This document shows positions 36,099 through 44,592 of a stretch of 64,000 nt of DNA, piece by piece. Every line of letters starts with the position of its first letter. The stretch's first letter is position 1. The notes below the pieces were generated by a model that saw nothing but the letters and a program-made list of their open reading frames with translations, searched no databases and was not told where the DNA came from. The translations under genes and the position numbers were made by a program. The stretch is from a bacterium D16-50. GTDB taxonomy: Bacteria > Bacillota > Clostridia > Lachnospirales > Lachnospiraceae. Location: assembly GCA_003612485.1 (NCBI GenBank), contig RAZA01000001.1, positions 423,239 through 487,238 of the forward strand. Reading direction: 5' to 3'.

Positions 36099-37298
36099 TT
36101 ATCCGCTCCCATACAAGTCATGGTTCACTTCTGCCGTATAATAATTGCTTATGGTCATCGGAGCATTATACAGCGTTGTCAGCAGATATGCCTTGATATT
36201 GCCGACCTTCGTTGTGTTTGACTGCAGGCAGGTAAGGATATACTCTATATGTTCATGGTTCAGCTTCATAAAGCGGTTCTTGACAATCGCCACCGGCTTC
36301 TCCACCCCTGCAATCCGTACCGTGCCATGATCCGGTAGTAACATCACTTCCACCATCAGCTCCACCAGTTCGTCCACATCCTCTCTCCGGCAGAAACGGT
36401 CATCCTGAAAACACTCATAAGAAATGTGTTCCCGGATAAGGTCACGGTATGCATCCATCTCCTCCATCACATCCGGCGCTGTGCCGTGGATGGATGGAGA
36501 AGATGGGATAAGATTGGGATAGATAGCAGACACACCAGATTCCGTATCGTTAAAATCAGTCTTGCTATACTCTGTTTCACTAAATTCAGTATCACTTAAA
36601 TCAGTCTTGTTAATATCAGTATCATTAGATTTTGAAAATCGAAGTTCTTGATTTTTGATTTCCGAAATTCCAGAAGTATGATTTTCACCATTCTTGATTT
36701 TTGATTCTGGAAATTCTTGATTTTCGATTTTCAAAACTCCTGATTTTTGATTTTCAAAATTCTTGACTTTTGATTCTGGAAACTCTTGATTTTTGATTTT
36801 CAAAACTCCTGATTTTTGACTTTGGAAAGACTGCGTATTTCCGCCCATTTCTTCCATTTCCTGCCCTGGTTCCGTTCCGGTTTCCTTCTGGCTCCCTAAT
36901 GGTTCATCAGCCTCCGGTGACGGCTCCACTTCCTTAATCAGAAAATTCTTCACATAGATAACATTTGGCTTTCCAAGTCCCAGACGTTTCTTTTCAATCA
37001 GCCCTATCCCGCCATCGGAATCCAGTTCTTTCATCAGCTTTACCGCTTTCTGCGTTTTACAGCACATTAATTCCATGATCTCTTCCACCGTAAAAATAAT
37101 ATACACCCTGTCCTCTTCGTCAAACCAGCGGTTCTTAATGCTGAGGCTCATACGGTCTAATAAAAGACCGTATAAAACCTTCGCTTCGCAGGAAAGGGAC
37201 TTGAAGCATTCCGCAGTGAACAGCACCTTCGGTATCCGGTAAAACGTGTACTGCTCCGCTTCCATCCCCCGGTAATAATCAAACTGTATTTCCTGCAT
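36099..37298 (-). CDS. repA: RepA_N-type replication initiator with DUF6017 C-terminus
   Basis: A 399-residue initiator. Residues 10-125 are a RepA_N domain (YTFYRIPKVLFT, SCEAKVLYGLLLDRMSLS, VYIIFTVEEIM). The middle (about 150-265) is made of repeats rich in Lys/Asn/Glu/Ser (NQEFPESK, KSGVLKI). The C-terminal ~115 residues (REHISYECF ... NTTKVGNIKAYLLTTLYNAP) form DUF6017. It likely starts replication of the excised ICE. ATG 37298 follows GGAGGG; the start lies within the end of parB. A relative with a different N-domain is at 55490-56473. Confidence 0.9.
   Translation of the reverse strand: MQEIQFDYYRGMEAEQYTFYRIPKVLFTAECFKSLSCEAKVLYGLLLDRMSLSIKNRWFDEEDRVYIIFTVEEIMELMCCKTQKAVKLMKELDSDGGIGLIEKKRLGLGKPNVIYVKNFLIKEVEPSPEADEPLGSQKETGTEPGQEMEEMGGNTQSFQSQKSGVLKIKNQEFPESKVKNFENQKSGVLKIENQEFPESKIKNGENHTSGISEIKNQELRFSKSNDTDINKTDLSDTEFSETEYSKTDFNDTESGVSAIYPNLIPSSPSIHGTAPDVMEEMDAYRDLIREHISYECFQDDRFCRREDVDELVELMVEVMLLPDHGTVRIAGVEKPVAIVKNRFMKLNHEHIEYILTCLQSNTTKVGNIKAYLLTTLYNAPMTISNYYTAEVNHDLYGSG
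36555..36835. repeat. AT-rich iteron-like repeats within repA
   Basis: Direct repeats of CTTGATTTTTGATT and related forms occur about eight times between 36640 and 36835, preceded by TCAGTATCA-type repeats. They encode the KNQEFPES-type protein repeats. In RepA_N plasmids the replication origin lies inside repA between the N- and C-terminal domains (family knowledge), so this is a candidate origin. Confidence 0.65.
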
Positions 37299-38181
37299 CT
37301 GAAGTCCCTCCCTCCTTCTGCTTCCATTCCTCCAGAAGCGTGTAGATCACATCCTCAATCTGTTCTCTGGAATATTCCACCGGGAAATAATTACGGATTT
37401 TCTTTGCGGAAATTGTCACATTCACATTTTCTTTCTCTTTCCGGACTAAAACCGCATACACTTTTCCTTCCGTCAATTCCCCTGCTTCACTGCTTTCTTT
37501 TAGCTGCTCTGCCTGTGCTTTCGATGGGAATATCCCGCTGTTGCCGATAGCGTCCACAATCCATTCCTGTTCCTCTGTTTTCAGATAAGACAGCTTTTCT
37601 CCAGCCACCATTGGGATTTTATTTTCGTCCACAAAATCCAGTAATTCCGTCACAAGCTCCGACAGGCGGATATAACGCTGCACTGTCCTCCCGCTGTCCC
37701 CGGCGGCTTCCCCGATCACATCTGCAGTATATTTGTCGCCTTTACTGCCCTGGTGTTTCATCGCCTCATATTTCATCCGGTATGCCTTCGCCTTTTCGCT
37801 CGGCAGGATGTCCTCCCTCTGGATGTTCGTATCCACCATAAGCACTACGGCTTTGTCATCATCCATCTCCCGGATAATCACTGGCATTTCCTCAAGCCCA
37901 GCAAGCTCACACGCCCGCCATCTTCTATGCCCTGCAATGACTTCATAGCCGCTTTCCGGATGCGGCCGCACAATCCCCGGCACCAACACGCCGTACTGCT
38001 TTACGCTTTCCACCGTTTCCAGCATTTTTTCATCATCCAGTACCCGGAACGGATGGCCTTTGAAGGTATGTAACTGGCTGAGGGGAACAGATGTCACCGT
38101 TTCCCCTGCCGCCATTTCATTTGCACCGAACAGATCATCAAAAGATGTCAGCCTTACTTTCCCTGCACTCTTACTCTTCAT
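37279..38181 (-). CDS. parB: ParB/Spo0J-type partition protein
   Basis: A 300-residue ParB. The N-terminal nuclease/CTPase-type ParB domain has VIAGHRRWRACELAG (box 2) and NIQREDILPSEKAKAYRMK. A central HTH (QRYIRLSELV) and a C-terminal region follow. ATG 38181 lies nine bases after GGAGG; a TTG at 38187 is too close to the site. It overlaps parA upstream and repA downstream. With ParA it would keep the excised or replicating ICE in the cell. Confidence 0.92.
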   Translation of the reverse strand: MKSKSAGKVRLTSFDDLFGANEMAAGETVTSVPLSQLHTFKGHPFRVLDDEKMLETVESVKQYGVLVPGIVRPHPESGYEVIAGHRRWRACELAGLEEMPVIIREMDDDKAVVLMVDTNIQREDILPSEKAKAYRMKYEAMKHQGSKGDKYTADVIGEAAGDSGRTVQRYIRLSELVTELLDFVDENKIPMVAGEKLSYLKTEEQEWIVDAIGNSGIFPSKAQAEQLKESSEAGELTEGKVYAVLVRKEKENVNVTISAKKIRNYFPVEYSREQIEDVIYTLLEEWKQKEGGTSDAGNTV

Positions 38182-38956
38182 CAGCAAGCACCTCCTGTGT
38201 CAGTGAACGGTAGCCGCCCGCCACGATCCCCTTCGGGTCATGGAGATAAATGCTCTTCCCCTCTGCCGTGGTTTCCGCAGCCTTTACGGACAATGGGATG
38301 CAGTTCTCGAAAATATGCACCCGGTTCCCATATACCTCCCGGATCTGCGCTGAAATATCCTTTGCAAAGTTTGTCCTGCGGTCTACCTTTGTCAGCAGAA
38401 TCCCCATGATTCCAAGAGCCGGGTTCAGCTTTCTGTGTACCCGCCCAATCGTCTTAATCAACTGCTGCAGCCCCTTGACCGGAAGGTATGCCGCTTCCAC
38501 CGGAATCAGTACGCTGTCAGCGGCTACAAGTGCATTTATCGTAATCATGCCCAGCGAAGGCATACAATCAATGATTGCAAAGTCATACTGCCCTTTTATG
38601 CTGTTCAGATACTGCCGCAGTATCGTTTCCCGGCTCATAACATTTACCAGAGCCGTTTCCAGACCTGCCAGTTCGATATTTGCCGGGATGAAATCAATCC
38701 CCTCTTCATGGTGGATGATGCCCTCTCCCGGCTCTAAGTCCTCGTCATTGATCACTTTTTCCATGATGTTCACCAGCGTCACGTCCAGCTCGTCCGGTTC
38801 CGCAATCCCTAAGCTTACCGCCATGCTGCCCTGTGCATCCGCCTCCACTAATAATATCTTTTTGCCTGCCCTTGCAAGTCCAATCCCTAAATTCACGCAA
38901 GTCGTTGTTTTTCCTACTCCGCCTTTCTGATTTGCTACTGCGATCACTCTGCACAT
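38171..38956 (-). CDS. parA: ParA/Soj-type partition ATPase
   Basis: A 261-residue ATPase with deviant Walker A NQKGGVGKTTT at residues 9-19, Walker A' VEADAQGS and Walker B FAIIDCMPSLG. Usual Soj length. ATG 38956 has GGAGG upstream. First of the parA-parB-repA block; overlapping genes imply one mRNA. Confidence 0.95.
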   Translation of the reverse strand: MCRVIAVANQKGGVGKTTTCVNLGIGLARAGKKILLVEADAQGSMAVSLGIAEPDELDVTLVNIMEKVINDEDLEPGEGIIHHEEGIDFIPANIELAGLETALVNVMSRETILRQYLNSIKGQYDFAIIDCMPSLGMITINALVAADSVLIPVEAAYLPVKGLQQLIKTIGRVHRKLNPALGIMGILLTKVDRRTNFAKDISAQIREVYGNRVHIFENCIPLSVKAAETTAEGKSIYLHDPKGIVAGGYRSLTQEVLADEE

Positions 38957-38974
38957 ATACTTTCCTCCAATTCT

Positions 38975-39160
38975 TTAATCTATTTCTTTCGTCTGCTTTT
39001 CTCTTTTTTCCACTTCCGCATACATACGGAAATACTTATTTGTCCCCTTGTTTGCAAATGGTTCCGATACTTCTTTCACTTCCACACCTTCATTCCGCTC
39101 CAAAAGCCGCCGGAACCAGTGAAGGTCTTTCTTTGTCCCCTGCATCCTGATTTTAAGCAT
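38975..39160 (-). CDS. DUF3970 family small protein
   Basis: A 61-residue protein, MLKIRMQGTKKDLHWFRRLL, with a basic/acidic helical tail, like DUF3970 (YvzF-type). ATG 39160 has GGAGG six bases upstream and overlaps the DUF6075 gene end. It sits upstream of parA. Function unknown. Confidence 0.75.
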   Translation of the reverse strand: MLKIRMQGTKKDLHWFRRLLERNEGVEVKEVSEPFANKGTNKYFRMYAEVEKREKQTKEID

Positions 39161-39617
39161 ATAAATCCTCCATATCCACGTAAAAACAGTATTCCGGATA
39201 GCGGATCTTCACAGCCTCCCAAAAAAACCTTGCATAGCCACAGCAGAATAAGTCTTCCACTGTATAGCACTGGCATTCCTCCAACCGTGCCTCTGCATCC
39301 TCAATATCCAGGACGCTGGGCGTCCCATTACAATAAAGGTTAAACGCCATACGCACAATCTTCATGCTTCCGCTTGTCTGCCATCCTTCATATAAACAAT
39401 CCATTTTTACGCATCCTGTCTTAAAGTCATAAATCCTGTCCACATTTACCCTGGTATCCCTGTCAATCCCAAGACAGTACACCAATGCTTTGTGGTACAC
39501 ATCCTGGTATCTGCATTTCTGTAGATATTCCTTATAAAAGTCTCTATGTTCCTTGTTTTTGAAAGTAATTGTGCGAGTATCCTTCTTTTCTGCACCTTTC
39601 GCTGTATTTGCTGCCAT
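39153..39617 (-). CDS. DUF6075 family protein
   Basis: A 154-residue protein from ATG 39617 (GGAGG seven bases upstream). A basic N-terminus is followed by FKNKEHRDFYKEYLQKC, YHKALVYCLGID and a C-terminal Cys-rich part (ECQCYTVEDLFCCGYARFFWEAVK), matching DUF6075 as I recall. It is the first gene of the ICE1 replication/partition operon, next to the element end. Function unknown. The frame extends to 39710, but that part overlaps leader hairpins. Confidence 0.75.
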   Translation of the reverse strand: MAANTAKGAEKKDTRTITFKNKEHRDFYKEYLQKCRYQDVYHKALVYCLGIDRDTRVNVDRIYDFKTGCVKMDCLYEGWQTSGSMKIVRMAFNLYCNGTPSVLDIEDAEARLEECQCYTVEDLFCCGYARFFWEAVKIRYPEYCFYVDMEDLYA

Positions 39618-39641
39618 AGCTTGTCCTCCATTTTGAAATAC

Positions 39642-39709
39642 TTGGGAGCTACACTCCCAAACCCTTGTGGATTCGTGCTGCCAGTTACCCAAAATGCGGC
39701 TAACTGGCA
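39642..39709 (-). promoter_or_regulatory. Two leader hairpins ahead of DUF6075
   Basis: TTGGGAG/CTCCCAA (39642-39660) and TGCCAGTTA/TAACTGGCA (39679-39709) would form in the leader RNA between a candidate -10 (TATAAC near 39745) and the first start codon. No T-runs follow, so translation or stability control is likelier than termination. Confidence 0.5.
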
Positions 39710-39754
39710 ACCCGAATTAGCTTTCCATGCCGACATATCTGTGTTATACTTTTT

Positions 39755-39853
39755 GTAGCGCTACTTGTCTTAATTTCAGGTATAGAAAACCTGCTGAAAT
39801 GAAAATGGACTAAGCAGAAACCCCTGTTTTTCAAGGTTTTTCTAACTTAGTCC
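39755..39853. other. ICE1 terminal region: stacked inverted repeats
   Basis: Three nested signals lie near the element end: GTAGCGCTAC (39755-39764, perfect palindrome), ATTTCAGGT/ACCTGCTGAAAT (39773-39800) and GGACTAAG/CTTAGTCC (39807-39853). The last one overlaps the stop codon of the truncated subtilase frame. These are probably integrase/excisionase sites; the integrase gene is not in the window. Confidence 0.5.
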
Positions 39854-41365
39854 AATTATAACAGCATCATATAAGAAGGGATCATTGCCTCTGACGATTC
39901 CCCACTCCATCAGCAGCGCTGCACTCCCCGCCACAATGGGCGTGGCAAAAGAAGTTCCCGTCATAGGGGTGTATCCGCCGTAGATGTCCGGCGCAAGGAT
40001 TCCCACGCCCGGAGCCGCCAGATCCGGCTTGGCCAGCCCTGCCGCCACCACGCCGATGGTGCGGTTGGCATCCGCATATCCTCTTCCCGAAAAGTCCGCA
40101 TAGGCCTCATAGGCGCTGTCGTAAGCCCCCACGCTGATCACCTTGGCAGCCGTGGAGGGAATCGTGAGCGTCACCTCCGGCGTGGAACGGTAGAATCCCG
40201 TGCCTCTGCCTCTCACGGCGGCAGAGGGCAGATAGAAATAGTACCTTCCCGTCACCACCCGCTCCGGCTCCAGACGCACCACCCACACGCCGCTGTTGAT
40301 ATAGCTTCGCTCTAACGGCAGCATCTCAAAATAAATCTCCTCCGGCACCGCATAGGGCGCAGGCTGTCCGAAGTACACCAGAATCTCCGTCTGCTCCAGC
40401 CTCAGCACATACTTTCCTCCGTTGATCATCTTGGGCAGCTGGGCCTCCTGACCGCCGGGGGAGCGCAGATAAATGCGGTATTCGTCGCAGTAATTCTTCC
40501 ACAGCTGCACGCTCAGGCTGCGCTCATACTCCGCCACTGCCAGCTCTACGGATCTAGGTCTGGCCACGATGCCGCCCATACGGCTGGGAACCGCTCCCGC
40601 CGCGCTTCCCGCCGCCGTCCCCAGACCGTCCAAGGCTCCCTGAGCCCCTCCGGGCCGTCCCCCCAGACCGCCGCTGCCGAACAAGGCCTGCGTACTCCCC
40701 CGTTCCCCCTGACCGGACTCCTCCAATAAGCTCCCTGCCAGATGCCCCCCGCTGCTGCCCTCATTGCCGCTGCCCACACAGATTACCGTTCGGCCCATTT
40801 CCGCGGCATTATCCAGAAACCGCTCCAGCAGAGAGCTTCCGTCATGGGATCCATAGGTATTTCCGAAGCTGAGATTGATAACCACCGGCATGCCCAGCTC
40901 CATGCCCTTGCGCACCGCATAGGTCACTCCCCGCATGATTTCCGTTGTTCTGGGGAAGGATTCCACATTGGGCAGACCCAGCTTCACAATCAGAAGCGCT
41001 GCCTCTGGCGCTACCCCGTGATAGGACTCGCTCTCCCCTGCGGCAATCCCCGCCACCGCCGTGCCGTGTCCGCTGGTGTCCACGCTTGGCAGCAGCCGGA
41101 ACTGCCCCTGCAGAGAGCCCGCATCCAGTGCAAGGTCGATCTGCTCCGAATCAAATTCTACGCCCATGCCGAACCCTGCAGGAGGAAAACGCTTCTGTAT
41201 TTCCCCACCGTTTCCGCTTCCCTCCTGCCCTCCTGCTTCCGCTCCCTCCTCCGGCCTATTAGAAGCATCCGGCCTTAATGTCTGATCCCAGAGATAAAGG
41301 ATTCTCGTACTGCCGTCCTCCCTGCGAAACTCTTGCCGCTGAAAGTCGATCCCCTCTCCAGTCAA
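39842..41365 (-). pseudogene. Subtilisin-like serine protease fragment (S8), broken at both ends
   Basis: A 507-codon frame with the S8 catalytic His (DTSGHGTAVAGIAAG), the oxyanion Asn region (VINLSFGNTYGS) and the catalytic Ser (GTSFATPIVAGSAALL). The family's N-terminal Asp box is absent: the frame enters at TGEGIDFQ after a TTG, preceded by unrelated AT-rich codons and a stop. The C-terminus ends GNDPFLYDAVIIGLS, whereas I recall these Clostridia proteases continuing after FLY with a further helix. A long Gly/Ala insert follows the Asn region (about residues 195-260). Both ends coincide with mobile-element borders, so it is a chromosomal gene cut twice. Confidence 0.75.
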
Positions 41366-41476
41366 ATATTTACAAACAACTTTTTCCTCTTTTTTATGAT
41401 CTTTTGCCGTTTATTTTCAAATAAAGCAACACCTGCCGTCAATCAATTGCCATAAATCCATCCCAAGTTCGTTCAA

Positions 41477-43033
41477 TTACTGCAAAATCTGCTTCCCTCT
41501 CTCTTTCCAGCATATCTCAATGTTCTCCTCGTCATACACCTCTATTTTTTCAATATATTGGTCTATCATCTCTTCCGTGAGGACAACCGACCGGCTCCCG
41601 GCACTCCGAATATCCCTTGCATTTATCAGTCCGAAGTATTCCTTTTCCATCTGTTTAATCCTATCCTCCAGTTTTTTCAGTTCTGTCTCCGCCGATTCTG
41701 CTGCTTCGCTCTCACTCTGAAATACCTCTGTAATGCCCAATCGGAAATTTTGAGCTTCTTTCATCTCCGCCTGCAGTCGGCGGACGGATTCCCTATATAA
41801 CCTTTCAAGTTCTCCGTCCGCCGAGAGCCTCTCTGTCAGCATAAACAGCACATACTGCTCCATAAACATCCCATTCACCTTATGGACGCAGTTTTCCAGC
41901 AAATTGGTATAACGGTTATGGCAGCAAAAATACGGATTCGATCCTATACGGTAATACAAGTTCTTTTTACAGCAGCCGCAGACCAGCTTCCCCGTCAGAG
42001 GATGCCGTCTCTTCCGCGCAGACCTTCTTTTCTTTCCACCTCCCTCCTGCACCTTATCAAAGGTTTCCCTATCTATGATGGGCTCATGGCATTCATAGGT
42101 AACCAGCCGATTCCCGGGGGAATTTAAGCGGTTCTTTCCGCCTACAAATTCCTTTGTAGTCTTTTTCTGCACCGTATTGCCTATATAGACCTCATTTCGC
42201 AGGATCTGGCATATGCCGGAGCTGCTCCATAGGAACCTCCCGCCCTTGGGAACACGGCCGGCCTTTCCCTTTTGTATCTTGTACTCAATGGGCGTCTTTA
42301 CTCTGGTTTCATTAAACAGCCTCGCAATCCGGGAAGACGTATAGCCATCCATCTTCAGAGAAAAAATTTTCCGCACAATTTCCGCCTCATCTTCTTCGAT
42401 CAGCAGTCTATGACGGTCTGACGGATCCTTTTTATACCCAAAAGGAGCGTTGGCGCTGACATACTGCCCCTGCTCTTTTCTCACGGCAAGGGATGACCGC
42501 ACCTTCTGCGATAAGTCCTTACTGTACAGATCATACAGCAGATTTTTAAAATTGACTTCAAAATCCCCTAATCCGCCGTGGCAGCCCTGACTGTCATAGC
42601 CATCGTTTACAGAGATAAAGCGCACCCCCATAAATGGGAATATCTGTTCCAGATAGGTGCCAAGTTCAATATAATCTCTGGCAAATCTTGAAAAGTCTTT
42701 TACAATAATGCAGTCTATCTTTAATTCCTTTACCATTTCAAGCATGGCCTGCAGCCCCGGACGATCCAAGTTCGTTCCTGTATATCCGTCATCAGAAAAT
42801 TCCAGCAGATCATAATCCGAAAAGTTTTCCGCTGCATATCTCCGCAAAAGAAAACGCTGCATCGTGACACTGCTGCTCTCCATGGAGTGTATTTCTTCCA
42901 TAGGATATACTTCTTCTGTAGAGTGTGCTCCTTCCATGGAGCATACTTCTTCCATAGAGCGCATTTCTTCTGTTTTACTCTTCTCATCTTCCTTCGACAG
43001 CCGGACATAGATCGCGATCTGATACTTTTTCAT
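41477..43033 (-). CDS. Large serine recombinase A3 (TnpX-like), third of triad A
   Basis: A 518-residue recombinase. The catalytic domain starts AIYVRLSKEDE (nucleophile Ser in YVRLS) and includes VKDFSRFARDYIELG and the zinc-ribbon cysteines CGCCKK...CCHNRY; the C-terminal part is coiled coil. Right after the catalytic Ser it carries a 30-residue insert made of five six-residue repeats (E-E-V-x-S-M type, 42884-42973) not seen in B3. It overlaps A2 by four bases (ATGA). It lies near the outer end of element A. If the insert disturbs helix A, activity may be altered (inference). Confidence 0.9.
   Translation of the reverse strand: MKKYQIAIYVRLSKEDEKSKTEEMRSMEEVCSMEGAHSTEEVYPMEEIHSMESSSVTMQRFLLRRYAAENFSDYDLLEFSDDGYTGTNLDRPGLQAMLEMVKELKIDCIIVKDFSRFARDYIELGTYLEQIFPFMGVRFISVNDGYDSQGCHGGLGDFEVNFKNLLYDLYSKDLSQKVRSSLAVRKEQGQYVSANAPFGYKKDPSDRHRLLIEEDEAEIVRKIFSLKMDGYTSSRIARLFNETRVKTPIEYKIQKGKAGRVPKGGRFLWSSSGICQILRNEVYIGNTVQKKTTKEFVGGKNRLNSPGNRLVTYECHEPIIDRETFDKVQEGGGKKRRSARKRRHPLTGKLVCGCCKKNLYYRIGSNPYFCCHNRYTNLLENCVHKVNGMFMEQYVLFMLTERLSADGELERLYRESVRRLQAEMKEAQNFRLGITEVFQSESEAAESAETELKKLEDRIKQMEKEYFGLINARDIRSAGSRSVVLTEEMIDQYIEKIEVYDEENIEICWKERGKQILQ
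42884..42973. repeat. 18-bp coding minisatellite in recombinase A3
   Basis: Five 18-bp units with consensus ATGGAAGAAGTATACTCC encode the hexapeptide M-E-E-V-x-S. The B3 homologue lacks the insert, reading SKIESNSVQ where A3 resumes SMESSSVTMQ. Confidence 0.8.
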
Positions 43034-44412
43034 CTCTGGAATCCCCCTATGAAATCGCTTCTCTTAAAGGCAAATATAATCTTTATACGGTGATCCTGAT
43101 ATACCTCTATCCTATGAATAAGCGTTCCCACTGCTTCCGCAGTCAGCTCCGCTTTGCCCCTTCCACTGACTAATGCCCTGAGAAAGTGATTTTTCCCGGC
43201 TGTCTGTACGTCTATTGTCCGTAACTTTTTCGCAGCATCCGCCCGCTGCTTTTCCAGAGACGCCCGTCTTTGACCGATGTCCTCCTTTTTCCTCAGGAAT
43301 GCGCTTTCGCTCAGCTCGCCCATTCGGTACTCAAGATACTGCTCACTCCCACGCTTTGTCAGTTCCTCCATCCTTCTGTCAAGAACGGCCATCCGGCTGT
43401 TCCATTCCTTTTTTTCGGTTTCCGCCTCTCTGGCAATCACCTCTGTCAGATCCTTCAGGCGCATAGCCGATAGGGAAAATTCCTGACGGAGCGCCTCTCT
43501 GACAAGCCCGGTCAATGCTGACAGCGTAATGCTCTTTGTCACACACCGCTGTCGATCAATCCTATCGGCCCGAGGACAATTATAGCTGTATATCCTTACC
43601 TTGTCCTTTGAACCCAAGGTCTTTACCTGCGTTACCCGTTTCATTTTTGCGCCGCAGTCCCCGCAGTAAAGTATCCCCTCGAAAATGTCCTCATCCACCA
43701 AAACCGTTTTGGAAAAGCCGTTTTTATTACAGTATACAGAAGATTTTTCAAATCTGGACGCCGCCTGAAAGAAAACATCCTGACTGACAATGGCCTCATG
43801 GGCATGTTCTTTTATCCGCCAGTCCTCCGGGTCTATATCGTGGAGGTTGCGCATCATATAATCTTTTCCGCAGGTTCTCCCTTGTACAAGACATCCCATA
43901 TATACCGGGTTTGTAAGAATCATCTTCACGGTAGCTGCGGGCCACTGGAGCAGTTCATCGTTCTGAGGGCAGTAAATCCGCCCCGTTTTATGGTACTGAG
44001 AGGGTCTTTCGATCCGTTCCCCATAGAGCCAGACCGCAATCTCTTTCATTTTTTTGCCGGACAAGAACAAATCGAAAATCTTTTTTACAATGTCGGAAGT
44101 GGTATCTTCAATAAATAGGCGTTTCTTATCCCCGATCCATTCCGCCCTATATCCATAGGGCGGCACCCCGCCTGTATAACTGCCCTGCTCCCACTTTTCT
44201 CTCCTGCCGGACTTTACCTTGACCGCTATATCTCTGGCGTACATCTCATTCACCAGATTTTTCAGATTGACGGCTAACATCCCCTCCTGCGCCGAGACGT
44301 TCATACTGTCAAAATTATCTGTGACCGCTATAAAACGCACCCCCAGAAAGGGAAAAATCTTCTCTATATAATTGCCGGTCTCGATGTGGTTCCTGCCAAA
44401 GCGGGATAAATC
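43030..44412 (-). pseudogene. Large serine recombinase A2, 3' fragment (split by element B)
   Basis: 460 codons of a recombinase from GA-T/TTA (DLSRFGRNHIETGNYIEKIF) to the stop. They include the recombinase domain (PSQYHKTG, ATVKMILTNPVYMG), zinc-ribbon CGDCGAKM...C and a coiled coil. The catalytic Ser and first ~110 residues are missing. The upstream codons (to 44466) are element B sequence. The missing half is at 53378-53707. Joined, they give a 570-residue protein. Confidence 0.88.
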
Positions 44413-44592
44413 TCCTTGTGTCAACAGACCACCAAAAAAATTGGAAGAGTCAGAGCACGTGGGCAAGCTGCCATTTGTCCAACGTACTCTGACCTTTCAC
44501 ATAGAAAATCATTCTCCAACCTACCAAGAAGAAAGCTCATTTCTATTAAATCCCATGCCCGGCTCCTCTCTTCTCTGTCAAACACCACGGCC

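Larger units (their letters stand above)
1..39872. mobile_element. ICE1: Tn1549/CTn-like integrative conjugative element (left part outside)
   Basis: Replication, partition, regulation, coupling protein, T4SS, cell-wall hydrolase, sortase and topoisomerase genes are present in a usual order on the minus strand. The right boundary is set by where subtilase homology stops (about 39872). Relaxase and integrase must lie left of the window. The surface protein and the low-GC cassette are cargo. Confidence 0.8.

Noticed and set aside
36555..36835. CRISPR or intergenic satellite
   Set aside because: The repeats are in frame inside repA and irregular in length; better explained as origin iterons.
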